This document shows positions 15,771-24,214 of a DNA stretch of 64,000 nt, piece after piece (the stretch's first letter is position 1; each line of letters opens with the position of its first letter). Made by a program: the position numbers and the translations under genes. The DNA is from Anaerolineae bacterium. GTDB lineage: Bacteria > Chloroflexota > Anaerolineae > Anaerolineales > Villigracilaceae. The stretch lies in contig JAJPIZ010000008.1 of NCBI GenBank assembly GCA_021324435.1, forward strand, positions 1 through 64,000, in the 5' to 3' direction. Below the pieces are notes generated by a model, which was given only the letters and a program-made list of their open reading frames with translations, was not told the DNA's origin and did not search any database.

Positions 15771-16534
15771 AGTTTGTTTTCTTTGCACAACTTGATAAAA
15801 CGTTGGCGTAGAGTTTTCACGTTCTTTGGTTTTGCCAAAATCTCGTTAATTTCGTCCTGTGTTGCCTCCGTTGTGGCCATCAGACTGCGACGGACTAGCC
15901 ATCGGTTAAAAAGGCCGAGAGTAATGAGGATGAGCATGAAGATAGCAAACCTGTGTAGGTTGAAATTTGCCCCTGAAGTAAATAAGACAAAGACAGGTGT
16001 TGTGATTAGAAAAACCAAAATAAAAATCTCATTAAGTTGTGTAATCCAATACCAGGTGACTCTTTCATAGAATCTTATTCTTGTATTCTCCTCAATTCCT
16101 CCTTTTAGATCGCCAACGAAATCATAATAGGGGCCCATGAACTTGTAACGATAGTGTTTTGCATAATCAGAAAAATTTTTTGGCAGATCATCTTTGAAGG
16201 GCTCTGTGAGTCTTGGCAGTATAAATTCGGTGTCGTATCTTTCTCGCCATTTGATTATGTATTTGTCGTATACGAGATCATGAATTTGCATCCCGTAGAT
16301 TAGTACGAACGCAAGAAACGAATAGGAAGCAATACATATAGCACTTGCAAGTGTGGCAAGCAAACTGTTCGCGCCTATATTCGTAATTAGGTCGCTGATC
16401 AATGTTTGTTGTGATTGATTTAGGAAGAGGAAGTAAATAATTATGGTTGTTGGGATGAGCAATATAACAGTCCAATAGATTAAATTGTTCTTGACATCTT
16501 GATAGGTTTTGTACACAAGCGGCCAGTTTGGCAT
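15767..16534 (-). CDS. Four-helix membrane protein of unknown function in the xthA island
   Basis: 255 residues. Four hydrophobic helices are visible: about 18-38, 54-82, 165-188 and 193-212. Helices 2 and 3 are joined by an 80-residue hydrophilic loop rich in charged and aromatic residues, and a basic C-terminal tail follows helix 4. I do not recognise the family. The ATG at 16534 follows GGAGG at 8 bases. It forms an operon with the methyltransferase (ATGA overlap) and a small membrane ORF upstream. Multi-helix membrane proteins paired with an enzyme in transferred islands are often effectors, but that is inference. Confidence 0.7.
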   Translation of the reverse strand: MPNWPLVYKTYQDVKNNLIYWTVILLIPTTIIIYFLFLNQSQQTLISDLITNIGANSLLATLASAICIASYSFLAFVLIYGMQIHDLVYDKYIIKWRERYDTEFILPRLTEPFKDDLPKNFSDYAKHYRYKFMGPYYDFVGDLKGGIEENTRIRFYERVTWYWITQLNEIFILVFLITTPVFVLFTSGANFNLHRFAIFMLILITLGLFNRWLVRRSLMATTEATQDEINEILAKPKNVKTLRQRFIKLCKENKL

Positions 16535-16573
16535 TGATATGTCCTCCACTAGTTTTTGATAGATTGCAACCTT

Positions 16574-16723
16574 TTATAGTTTCGAGAAAGACGAGCGAAG
16601 ATGAGAACCGAGCCATAAAGCGGCCACCGATACAACTCCTGACCACAAGGAGCCGCTCCAGTTTTGAGCATATGCTTGGAGGAAGCAAGAAATCGAGAAA
16701 GTCCAGAATAGAAAGGTGTACAT
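16574..16723 (-). CDS. Possible 49-residue membrane peptide upstream of the four-helix protein
   Basis: From an ATG at 16723 (AGGA seven or so bases upstream) the frame encodes two hydrophobic stretches, FLFWTFSISCFLQAY and GVVSVAALWLG, then a basic HLRSSFSK tail. It lies 39 bases before the four-helix protein gene and about 40 bases after a strong -10 element. A GTG at 16756 would lengthen it by 11 residues. Too short for a confident call; it could be untranslated leader. Confidence 0.4.
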   Translation of the reverse strand: MYTFLFWTFSISCFLQAYAQNWSGSLWSGVVSVAALWLGSHLRSSFSKL

Positions 16724-16745
16724 GAGATTTCCTGACTTTTCCAGG

Positions 16746-16776
16746 ATACCCAGCACTGATCTGGGGTATTATACCA
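16746..16776 (-). promoter_or_regulatory. Extended -10 promoter with overlapping inverted repeat for the xthA-island operon
   Basis: On the minus strand TGGTATAAT (TATAAT at 16773-16768) is a consensus extended -10. It runs straight into an inverted repeat, ATACCCCAG and CTGGGTAT, separated by seven bases (to 16746), covering the expected start site. Such a position suits an operator for a repressor or an mRNA 5' hairpin. Confidence 0.6.
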
Positions 16777-16803
16777 CTTGCCCAAATACGGATTTAAGTT
16801 CCG

Positions 16804-16926
16804 ACTAGCTGGCGCATTGACTATTTCCTTGTCTCGAAGGCCGTTGCCTCACGGATACAAGATGTCGTCATCCATGACGATGTGCCCGGCTCGGACCATT
16901 GCCCGGTGGAGTTGATCATTGTTTGA
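16804..16926 (+). pseudogene. xthA: 3' remnant of exodeoxyribonuclease III (xthA)
   Basis: The plus strand encodes [18 protein letters not shown], then [18 protein letters not shown] and a stop. This is the ExoIII C terminus, including the catalytic GSDH motif. An in-frame stop and no start lie upstream. With the 5' piece at 15001 it shows that an xthA gene once spanned this place and lost its middle to the AT-rich block. Confidence 0.9.
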
Positions 16927-17014
16927 TGGACTGAACCCGTCAACCCCACTCTTCAAAGCTTCATTAGAGAATCATATAAATATTTCCGGCGGGCTATCCG
17001 CAGTAGGGGTAGGT

Positions 17015-17023
17015 TGGTATAAT
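17015..17023 (+). promoter_or_regulatory. Extended -10 promoter of ftsH
   Basis: TGGTATAAT, a consensus extended -10 hexamer, lies 28 bases before the ftsH start. No good -35 is seen 17 bases upstream, as expected for an extended -10 site. Confidence 0.65.
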
Positions 17024-17051
17024 CTCATCCGCAAGTTTTTCGGAGGACTCC

Positions 17052-18914
17052 GTGAATTCTAACCGTACACAATCGTTTATCATCTACTTCTTGTTGATTG
17101 TTGCGATCGTTGCTATCGTATATGTAGCATTCAAGCAGGATAATACATCTCAGGAACCGCTGACGATCAATGAAGTAGCCAAGGCCATCCAAAGTGGAAC
17201 TGTGGCGCGAGTGGTCATCGAGAGCGATGACAACATACATATTATTTATAAGTCTGGCAAGGAAGCAGACTCGCACAAGGAATCCACTGCCACGTTGGTG
17301 GATCAACTCACTGCCCTGGGCGTGACGCCCCAGCAACTCTCCCCGGATAACGTCAAAATCGAAGTCAAGCCGCCGTCCATCTGGTCTGGCGCCCTCGGCA
17401 GTTTGCTGGTGTATGTCCTGCCGCTGGTGTTGATGGTTGGCGTGCTGTGGTTCATCTTCCGGCAGGCGCAGGGAAGCAACAATGCCGCTATGTCGTTCGG
17501 AAAATCTCGGGCGCGCATGTTCAGCGGCGAGCATCCCACCGTCACATTTGAAGATGTGGCAGGCGTGGAAGAGTCGAAACAGGAACTGGCAGAAGTTGTC
17601 GAGTTCCTGAAAGAGCCGCAGAAGTTCATTCAGTTGGGGGCGCGCATTCCAAAAGGCGTATTGCTGGTTGGGCCTCCCGGCACCGGCAAAACCCTGCTTG
17701 CCAAGGCCGTCTCCGGTGAAGCGGGCGTTCCATTCTTTTCCATCTCCGGTTCTGAATTTGTTGAAATGTTCGTTGGCGTGGGCGCAAGCCGCGTGCGCGA
17801 CCTGTTCGATCAGGCCAAGCGACATTCGCCGTGCATCGTCTTCGTGGATGAAATTGACGCGGTGGGACGTCAGCGTGGAGCGGGCCTCGGCGGTTCGCAC
17901 GATGAGCGCGAACAAACATTGAATCAGATGCTGGTCGAGATGGACGGCTTCGATACCGACACCAATATCATCATCATCGCCGCCACCAACCGCCCCGACA
18001 TTTTAGATCCCGCGCTTCTGCGTCCTGGCCGCTTCGACCGCCGCGTGACGCTTGACCGCCCGGATGTCAAAGGCCGCGAGGCGATTCTCAGAGTTCATAT
18101 CAAAGGCAAGCCGCTCGAGCCGAACGTTGATTTGGGTTCACTGGCGCGCGGCACGCCGGGCTTTGTCGGCGCAGACCTTGAAAACCTCGTCAATGAAAGC
18201 GCCATTCTCGCGGCGCGCCGCAACAAGAAATCCATCGGCCAATCTGAACTCGAAGAGGCCATCGAACGCGTCGTGATGGGGCCTGAACGAAAGTCCCGTT
18301 TGATCTCGGACGAAGAAAAGCGCATCATTGCGTACCATGAAGCGGGTCACGCGGTGGTGGGGAATGCAATTGCCGAGGCTGATCCCGTTCAAAAGGTCAG
18401 CATTGTTGGACGCGGGCAAGCCGGCGGCGTGACCTGGTTCCGCCCCGATGAGGACCGGCTGTTGATGTCGCGCAAGAAGATGCTGGCGACTCTGGCAATG
18501 GCCCTCGGCGGGCGCGCCGCGGAGGAGTTGATCTTCGACGATATTACCTCGGGGGCGGCCAATGACATTGAGCAGGTGACGCGCATGGCGCGCGCCATGG
18601 TGACCCGCCTCGGCATGAGCGGAGAATTGGGTCCCCTGCAATATGGGCAAAAGGAAGAGTTGATCTTCCTCGGACGCGAGATTTCGGAACAGCGAGATTA
18701 TTCCGAGGCGGTCGCGGAAAAAATTGATCAGGAAGTGCGCCGACTCGTTGAAGAGGCTTATGACCGGGCAAGAAACCTCCTTCATCAATACCGCGAGCAG
18801 TTGGATGCCGTGGCGAAGAAATTGCTGGAAGCCGAATCGATCACGCGCGAGGAATTTGAAGCCATCTTCCCCCCGCCGTTCCCAAAGAAGAGCGGAACAC
18901 CGCAACCGGCGTAA
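17052..18914 (+). CDS. ftsH: ATP-dependent zinc metalloprotease FtsH
   Basis: 620 residues, standard for FtsH. Two membrane helices (about 9-26 and 115-137) flank a short extracytoplasmic domain. The AAA module has Walker A GPPGTGKT at 207-214, Walker B IVFVDEID, the second region of homology with RPGRFDR, and the protease zinc motif HEAGH at 429-433 with a distal Asp in the [13 protein letters not shown] region. It degrades misassembled membrane proteins and short-lived regulators at the inner face of the membrane. The start is a GTG with GGAGG five bases upstream. It follows the xthA remnant and ends at a strong terminator. Confidence 0.97.
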   Translation: MNSNRTQSFIIYFLLIVAIVAIVYVAFKQDNTSQEPLTINEVAKAIQSGTVARVVIESDDNIHIIYKSGKEADSHKESTATLVDQLTALGVTPQQLSPDNVKIEVKPPSIWSGALGSLLVYVLPLVLMVGVLWFIFRQAQGSNNAAMSFGKSRARMFSGEHPTVTFEDVAGVEESKQELAEVVEFLKEPQKFIQLGARIPKGVLLVGPPGTGKTLLAKAVSGEAGVPFFSISGSEFVEMFVGVGASRVRDLFDQAKRHSPCIVFVDEIDAVGRQRGAGLGGSHDEREQTLNQMLVEMDGFDTDTNIIIIAATNRPDILDPALLRPGRFDRRVTLDRPDVKGREAILRVHIKGKPLEPNVDLGSLARGTPGFVGADLENLVNESAILAARRNKKSIGQSELEEAIERVVMGPERKSRLISDEEKRIIAYHEAGHAVVGNAIAEADPVQKVSIVGRGQAGGVTWFRPDEDRLLMSRKKMLATLAMALGGRAAEELIFDDITSGAANDIEQVTRMARAMVTRLGMSGELGPLQYGQKEELIFLGREISEQRDYSEAVAEKIDQEVRRLVEEAYDRARNLLHQYREQLDAVAKKLLEAESITREEFEAIFPPPFPKKSGTPQPA

Positions 18915-18940
18915 CAGATGATTCGTAATGAGTGATACGT

Positions 18941-18976
18941 AAAAAGAGACTCTCCACAATAGAGAGTCTCTTTTTA
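18941..18976. terminator. Bidirectional intrinsic terminator after ftsH
   Basis: AAAAAGAGACTCTC pairs with GAGAGTCTCTTTTT around a 7-base loop, with T-runs on both strands. It separates ftsH from the convergent minus-strand lipoprotein gene. Confidence 0.93.
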
Positions 18977-18987
18977 TTTTGTTATAA

Positions 18988-19428
18988 TCATTTCGAGGAT
19001 AAGGAAATCATCTCTCCCGTTTGTGCATTGATTACAACAATGCACTGCTTGAATGTTGTTGGCGTTGGAGTACCGCTCGCCGGTGGGGGACCCCAATGCA
19101 GCCAAGTACCTTCCATTGTGACGAGCCAGACGTCTAGGGTGTCGGGCAGATTTGTACATATGTACGGGTCATTCGTTACGGTGTTAATGTCTTTGCACGT
19201 GCTCAATCTTGCGACAATGTTGTGCTCCGCTTCTGTAGGTGGCGAGTGGGTTTCTGTGCAATATAGTTTTGCTAAATCTATTGCTTGCTGTGCGTTAGCG
19301 GGTGCATGAATTGTTGTCGAAGGTAGATTCCTTCCCAGTTGCGAACATCCCCAAAGCAAGACAAGAAGGAACGCCGAAGAAAATATTGTTCCCAGCTTGT
19401 GCTTACTTTTATTCTCGCTTCTGAACAT
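18988..19428 (-). CDS. Small lipoprotein of unknown function
   Basis: 146 residues. The signal peptide has a basic N terminus, a hydrophobic core (about 14-27) and the lipobox LWGC at about 25-28. The mature part has several Cys (LYCTE, LSTC, YICTN, FKQCIVV) that could form disulfides and ends with a VVINAQTGEMISL strand resembling PepSY-like or DUF-type repeats seen in exported Chloroflexota proteins. No family identified. The gene is convergent with ftsH and shares its terminator. Confidence 0.65.
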   Translation of the reverse strand: MFRSENKSKHKLGTIFSSAFLLVLLWGCSQLGRNLPSTTIHAPANAQQAIDLAKLYCTETHSPPTEAEHNIVARLSTCKDINTVTNDPYICTNLPDTLDVWLVTMEGTWLHWGPPPASGTPTPTTFKQCIVVINAQTGEMISLSSK

Positions 19429-19447
19429 CGTTTCTTTCGAATAACAT

Positions 19448-19498
19448 GTTCGCCCGATGATTTGTCTTATCTTCTTTAGTCATCGGGCGAACTTTTTT
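19448..19498 (+). terminator. 13-bp perfect inverted repeat with plus-strand T-run
   Basis: GTTCGCCCGATGA and TCATCGGGCGAAC form a perfect stem with a 19-base loop, followed on the plus strand by TTTTTT. Both neighbours are on the minus strand, so no annotated plus-strand transcript needs it. It may be a dispersed element or block antisense transcription into the acyl-CoA synthetase gene. Confidence 0.5.
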
Positions 19499-19517
19499 CT
19501 TCTTGCTTCTTTGCTTC

Positions 19518-21230
19518 TTACGCTTTGGCGCCCTCTGCTTCTTTATGTTGTCTCACCAACTCGCGTCGTAAGATTTTTCCAACGGTCGTCTTTGGCAATT
19601 CCGTGCGAAATTCATAATGCGTCGGAACTTTGTACGCGGCCAGCCGCTCTTTGCAAAAGGCTTTGATTTCATCCGCGGTCGCTTCCTCACCGGGCTTGAG
19701 CACGATCCAGGCTTTGACCGTCTCGCCGCGATATGGGTCGGGAATGCCCGCCACACCGACTTCCAACACTTTCGGATGCGCGGCGATGGCCTCCTCCACT
19801 TCGCGTGGCCAGACCTGATAGCCGCCTGGCTTGATGAGTTCCTTCTTGCGGTCCACGATGTAGAAGTAACCGTCTTCATCCATGCGGGCAATGTCGCCGG
19901 TAAACAACCACGTCTTGCCATCCTTCAACTTGCGTAACGCGTTGGCTGTTTCCGTCGGCATGTTGTGATAGCCCTTCATCACCTGCGGGCCGTTGATGAC
20001 CAGTTCGCCGATCTCCCCCATCGGCATTTCCGTCTCGCCATCGTCGAGGCTGATGATCTTGCAATCCACATCAGACATGGGCATTCCAATCGAACCGGTC
20101 TTGTTGATGCCGAGCAAAGGATTGCAATGCGTGGCGGTCGGCGCCTCGGACAATCCATACCCTTCGAAAACTTTTCCGCCGCTCAGTTCTTCGAATCGTT
20201 CTTTTGTCTCGCGCATCAGCGGAGCCGAACCTGAAATGCAGGCCTTGATGGAGCGCAGGCTGACCTTCCCTGATTTCACTTCCGGGCGGTTGTTGATGGC
20301 ATTGTACAGCGTTGGCACGCCGGGGAAAATGGTGGGGCGATATTTGTGAATGTTTTCCAGCACATCGGGAATGTCGCGCGCGTTGGGGATCATCACCATG
20401 GTTGCCCCGGACGCCAGCGAGAAACTCATGCCGCATACCATACCGTAGACATGGAAGAGGGGAATTGCCATCAGCGTGATTTCTTTTCCATCCTCGGCGT
20501 TGACAAACCAGTTCTTGATCTGCAATGTGTTGGCAACCACATTGCGATGCAGAGCCACCGCACCCTTCGAGACGCCGGTCGTCCCGCCGGAGTATTGGAA
20601 CAGAGCGGTGTCATCCGGCCCAATGTCCAGTTTGGGGCGTTGCTCCGGTTTGTATTTGGCGATCAGGTCCTTCATCCAAACGTCGCCCTCCGCCAGCCCG
20701 CCCTCGATTCGGAATCCGCCTTTCTTCTCGCGCGCCAACGTGAACAGAACGCGTAGAACAGGCGGCAAAGTCTCTTTTAGATTCGTCACGATCAACTTCT
20801 TGATCTTGGTGTTGGGCTGCGCGGCCTTGATCGTTTTGTAGAAATTGGTCATCACGAACATGACTTCGATGCCCGCGTCGTTGGCTTGATGCGCGATCTC
20901 CGGCGGCGTATAGAGCGGGTTGGTCGCCACGACTACACCGCCCGCTTTCAAGATTCCAAAATACGCCATCACGAATTGCGGCGTGTTCGGCATGAAGATG
21001 CCCACCCGGTCGCCCTTCTTCACGCCCATGTCGGCCAGCGCCGCGGCGATGCGGTCCGTGATCTCATTCATCTCCCGGAATGAAATGATCGCGCCTTTAA
21101 AGATCGTGCAGGCGCGATCAGGATACTTGCGAGCCGAATCCTCCAGAAAATGGAACAGCGGAACTTTTGGGTAATCAATGGACGCGGGCACCCCTTTATC
21201 GTAATGTGAAATCCATGGTCGGTTGCTCAT
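19518..21230 (-). CDS. Long-chain fatty-acid--CoA ligase (FadD family)
   Basis: 570 residues. ANL-superfamily motifs are complete: P-loop YSGGTTGVSKG, YGLSEAPTATHCNP (A5), TGDIARMDEDGYFYI (A7/A8 hinge) and the catalytic Lys in PKTTVGKILRREL near the C terminus. Closest in style to long-chain acyl-CoA synthetases, which adenylate a fatty acid and transfer it to CoA for beta-oxidation or lipid synthesis. Chain length is not certain. The ATG at 21230 is preceded by AAGGAGGAGG, so the longer frame is rejected. Confidence 0.9.
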   Translation of the reverse strand: MSNRPWISHYDKGVPASIDYPKVPLFHFLEDSARKYPDRACTIFKGAIISFREMNEITDRIAAALADMGVKKGDRVGIFMPNTPQFVMAYFGILKAGGVVVATNPLYTPPEIAHQANDAGIEVMFVMTNFYKTIKAAQPNTKIKKLIVTNLKETLPPVLRVLFTLAREKKGGFRIEGGLAEGDVWMKDLIAKYKPEQRPKLDIGPDDTALFQYSGGTTGVSKGAVALHRNVVANTLQIKNWFVNAEDGKEITLMAIPLFHVYGMVCGMSFSLASGATMVMIPNARDIPDVLENIHKYRPTIFPGVPTLYNAINNRPEVKSGKVSLRSIKACISGSAPLMRETKERFEELSGGKVFEGYGLSEAPTATHCNPLLGINKTGSIGMPMSDVDCKIISLDDGETEMPMGEIGELVINGPQVMKGYHNMPTETANALRKLKDGKTWLFTGDIARMDEDGYFYIVDRKKELIKPGGYQVWPREVEEAIAAHPKVLEVGVAGIPDPYRGETVKAWIVLKPGEEATADEIKAFCKERLAAYKVPTHYEFRTELPKTTVGKILRRELVRQHKEAEGAKA

Positions 21231-21319
21231 GACGCCTCCTCCTTTTCGATATTCAAAGTATATGCTGGAAAAAATCAAAAGTCAACAAATTGATAGGCGC
21301 GCCAACCGACGGTCGAATC

Positions 21320-22249
21320 TTATTTGCGCAGGGCTTGACGCACGAACGACTCGATTTCGTTGACCACTCCATCTCGAACCGTGAACCATTTGATGTTCGG
21401 ATCGGATTCCTTGAACCAGTTGACCTGTCTGCGGACGAACATCCGCGTGGCGCGTCGCATCTCGACCTTGGCCTGCTCGGCGCTCAATTTGCCTTCGATT
21501 ACGCTGATGCATTCGCGATACCCGATGGCCGACAGGGTCGGCAGACTCGGCGAATAACCTTTGTCGAGCAGACCTTTGACTTCATCCAGCAGTCCATTCG
21601 CAAACATAGACTCGATGCGGGCGTCAATCCGCGCGTACAATTCTGGCCTCGGGCGCCTCAGCCCAATCGTGACCAGATGATACGGCGAATCATCCTGCCC
21701 GCGTTGCTCGGAGAATTTCCGTCCCGTGGCGAGAATCACTTCCAGCGCGCGGATCGTTCTACGTACATTCCTTGCATCAATTTTTTCCGCAGCTTCGGGA
21801 TCGAGTGACTTCAATTTTTCATACAGCCACTCTTTCCCTCTTTCTTCTTTCATTTTCTCTAATTCACCGCGCAATCTTTCATCAGGCTCGACTTCCGGCG
21901 GCGTCCAGCCCTCGGTGACGGCGCGGACGTATTGTCCCGTGCCGCCAACCAGGAGAGGGAGTTTGCCGTGAGCATGGATGTCCGCGATGGCCGCCGTTGC
22001 CATTTTCTGGAAGACAGCCAGCGACAAAGTTTCATCCGGCTCTGCGATGTCAATCAGGTAATGGCGAACGCGCGCTTGTTCCTCGCGTGTGGGTTTGGCT
22101 GTGCCGATGTCCATGCCGCGGTAGAAGAGCCGCGAATCTGCCGATACGATTTCGCCGTTGATTTTTTCCGCAAGTTGAATGGCGATCTCGGTCTTGCCCA
22201 CGGCGGTGGGGCCGACGAGGAGAATGAGAGAATGTTTTTGGGAGATCAT
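21320..22249 (-). CDS. miaA: tRNA dimethylallyltransferase MiaA
   Basis: 309 residues, typical length. Walker A GPTAVGKT at 13-20, SADSRLFYRGMDIGTAKP (substrate Asp and tRNA contact), the VGGTGQYVRAV loop and the late AIGYRE and RQVNWFK motifs are all MiaA hallmarks. It adds a dimethylallyl group to A37 of tRNAs reading UNN codons. The usual Gln in SADSRQ is Leu here. Downstream of the yraN gene on the same strand but separated by a repeat. Confidence 0.95.
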   Translation of the reverse strand: MISQKHSLILLVGPTAVGKTEIAIQLAEKINGEIVSADSRLFYRGMDIGTAKPTREEQARVRHYLIDIAEPDETLSLAVFQKMATAAIADIHAHGKLPLLVGGTGQYVRAVTEGWTPPEVEPDERLRGELEKMKEERGKEWLYEKLKSLDPEAAEKIDARNVRRTIRALEVILATGRKFSEQRGQDDSPYHLVTIGLRRPRPELYARIDARIESMFANGLLDEVKGLLDKGYSPSLPTLSAIGYRECISVIEGKLSAEQAKVEMRRATRMFVRRQVNWFKESDPNIKWFTVRDGVVNEIESFVRQALRK

Positions 22250-22263
22250 GTTGTGGTCGTGAA

Positions 22264-22303
22264 ATTCGATACTCGATATTCGATCATCGAGTATCGAATA
22301 TCG
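22264..22303. repeat. Dispersed palindromic repeat, family F
   Basis: ATTCGATACTCGATATTCGAT and its inverted partner ATCGAGTATCGAATAT form a near-perfect palindrome between miaA and yraN. A degenerate copy is at 24137-24208, where it overlaps the ttuB-like gene. Confidence 0.75.
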
Positions 22304-22308
22304 GATTG

Positions 22309-22656
22309 TTAAATCGCATTCTCAAAATGGACAACTTCCGTTCTGCGGTTCACTTCTTCCACCGCAATCACATCAATCTGCCAGTGGTCAATTTCGTTCT
22401 GCTGAGCGTAATGTTCGGCGCAGGCCAGCATGTGTTCCTGTTTTCGCGGCGTGACGGCGATCTCCGGCGGGCCAAGGGATTTGGATGTGCGCGCCTTGAC
22501 TTCCACGAAAATCACCGTCTCGTCTTTTTGCGCGATCAGGTCAATCTCGCCGTACGGCGTGCGGACGTTGCGTGCGATGATCTCATAGCCTTTGGCCGAT
22601 AAATAATCCGCCGCGGCCTGCTCGCCCCAGCGTCCCACTGTCTGGTTGCGTTTCAT
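22309..22656 (-). CDS. yraN: YraN family (UPF0102) putative endonuclease
   Basis: 115 residues. Complete UPF0102 domain with WGEQAAADYLSAKGYEII at the start and the PD-(D/E)XK-like core GEIDLIAQKDETVIFVEVKAR. The family is Holliday-junction-resolvase-like and of uncertain role, linked to DNA processing. Its start overlaps the glycosyltransferase stop in an ATGA junction, so it is co-translated with that gene. Confidence 0.92.
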   Translation of the reverse strand: MKRNQTVGRWGEQAAADYLSAKGYEIIARNVRTPYGEIDLIAQKDETVIFVEVKARTSKSLGPPEIAVTPRKQEHMLACAEHYAQQNEIDHWQIDVIAVEEVNRRTEVVHFENAI

Positions 22657-23855
22657 TGCAAAAATTTCTCCAGCAGACCGCGCAGGCGCACTTCCCAGTT
22701 GTCTCGGCGCGGGCGCGAAGCGTAGACGAGTCGCTCATAATGACCAAGCATGGTGCGCGTCGTCCGCTCGATGGCATAACGGGTGGAGGCCTGACGGGCC
22801 GCTTCGCCCATTTGCTTGCGCAGGCTTGCGTCGAGGCACAGACGCGTGAGTTTGGCGGTGAAGGCGGGCAGGCTCTCCGTCGCGATGAATCCGGTCTTGC
22901 CGTCTTCAATTGTGTCGCTGACTCCGGGTGAGTCGATGCCGAGAACGGGCAATCCTGAGGCCATGCCTTCGATCACAGACAATGGATGAACTTCCGTCAC
23001 TGAAGCGGTCACGAATGCGTCGCACATGGCGAGATAGGCGGGCAAATGGTCGTAGGCGACCATGCCGGTAAAACGGACGCGCTGATTCAGATTCAGTTCG
23101 CTGACCAAAGCCTGCATTTCCGCTTCCATTTGTTTTGTCCCGCCGCCAATGATGAAAAGGTAAACGTTATCCAGCGCGTGTGAGACTCCTGCAAAGGCCC
23201 GCAAAAGGAACGATAAATTTTTTTCCGCGGCCACTCTGCCCGCATAGACGAGCAGGATGTCGCTTTCTGCAAAACCGAAGTCGGCGCGCGACAGCGGCTT
23301 GGCTTGATAAAAACGTTGAAGTTCCACGCCGTTCGGTACGACCTCGATGTGACTGGTGACGCCCATGCCGCGCAAGATGTTCGCCATGCCCGCGGAGGGT
23401 GAGATGACCAAATTCATCGCCTCGCAAAAGGGAGGCATGTAAGCTTGAAGCAAACTATCGCTGATCTCTTCAGGCAGGATGGGGAGGTAGGCCTGCGCGT
23501 ACAAATCGTAGCGCGTGTGACTGGTGAAAATCATTGGGATGCGTAACGGCTCGCAGTATCGCAAGGCGAGACGCCCGCTCAAAAACGGATGATGGATGTG
23601 CACCACATCCATGGTTTGCAGGAGTTTCTTGGCTGACGGGCTATACCGAAATGATAAATAGTATCCCGTGTCCACCAGCGGCAAGCCGGGCGAACGCACG
23701 ACGCGCGGCTCGTCATCCTTATAATCCTGATCTCCAAACGTGAACACGAATACATCGTGGCCCTCCTTTTCGATGTAGCGTTTGTTCAGGTCAATGTAAT
23801 TGGTGATGCCGCTGACGTGCGGCTTGTACACATCCGCCATCATGCCGATTCGCAT
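22653..23855 (-). CDS. GT4-family glycosyltransferase
   Basis: 400 residues. N-terminal Rossmann domain starting MRIGMMADVYKPHVSGI, with HIHHPFLSG and the T-S-H-TRYDLYAQAY block seen in diacylglycerol or phosphatidylinositol glucosyl/mannosyltransferases. The C-terminal domain has the GT4 EX7E motif in TEVHPLSVIEG and a GRVAAEKNLSFLL nucleotide-sugar loop. It probably glycosylates a lipid at the membrane, as related Chloroflexota and Firmicutes enzymes make glycolipids. The ATG at 23855 gives the family N terminus; the longer frame is noncoding. No clear Shine-Dalgarno. Confidence 0.88.
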   Translation of the reverse strand: MRIGMMADVYKPHVSGITNYIDLNKRYIEKEGHDVFVFTFGDQDYKDDEPRVVRSPGLPLVDTGYYLSFRYSPSAKKLLQTMDVVHIHHPFLSGRLALRYCEPLRIPMIFTSHTRYDLYAQAYLPILPEEISDSLLQAYMPPFCEAMNLVISPSAGMANILRGMGVTSHIEVVPNGVELQRFYQAKPLSRADFGFAESDILLVYAGRVAAEKNLSFLLRAFAGVSHALDNVYLFIIGGGTKQMEAEMQALVSELNLNQRVRFTGMVAYDHLPAYLAMCDAFVTASVTEVHPLSVIEGMASGLPVLGIDSPGVSDTIEDGKTGFIATESLPAFTAKLTRLCLDASLRKQMGEAARQASTRYAIERTTRTMLGHYERLVYASRPRRDNWEVRLRGLLEKFLQ

Positions 23856-23940
23856 GAACACATGGTACAGGGAAGAGGTCGCCAAGTCAAGGACGAACTC
23901 CGAGGGATGAGAATTGGGTATGATAAAATTCCGGAACTCT

Positions 23941-24183
23941 ATGGCTGTGAAGTTGATTCTGCGCGACAAGGAATACGAAGTAAAGCCCGGCATGACTCTG
24001 CTCGATTCGCTAAAAAAGGCGGGCGTCGTGCCCGAGTCTGTGATTGCCACCAGGAACGGCGAGATGATCGTGGAGGACGAAATTCTGAAGGACGGCGATG
24101 TGGTCAAACTTGTTGCTGTCATCTCCGGCGGAGCCGATAATCGAAATTCGATATTCGCAACCCGAATCCCGACTCCCGAATAA
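23941..24183 (+). CDS. ttuB: Ubiquitin-like sulfur carrier (ThiS/MoaD family, TtuB-like) with C-terminal extension
   Basis: 80 residues. A beta-grasp sulfur carrier: KLILRDKEYEVKPGMTLLDSL at the start, and VVKLVAVISGG at 54-64. In active carriers the diglycine is terminal and is adenylated and thiolated. Here 16 more residues follow G64, encoded by a degenerate copy of the family F repeat. The gene lies 31 bases upstream of ttuA, so a role as sulfur donor for tRNA 2-thiolation is likely, but the tail would have to be removed, for example by a JAMM protease. A TATGAT -10-like sequence lies at 23919-23924. The gene name rests on context. Confidence 0.78.
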   Translation: MAVKLILRDKEYEVKPGMTLLDSLKKAGVVPESVIATRNGEMIVEDEILKDGDVVKLVAVISGGADNRNSIFATRIPTPE

Positions 24184-24208
24184 CTATATCGAGTATCCAA
24201 TAACGGTA
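24137..24208. repeat. Degenerate family F repeat overlapping the ttuB stop region
   Basis: Contains AATTCGATATTCG and ATATCGAGTATCCAATA elements resembling the copy at 22264-22303. It begins right after the diglycine codons of the ttuB-like gene and runs to just before ttuA. Confidence 0.55.
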
Positions 24209-24214
24209 TTTGCT

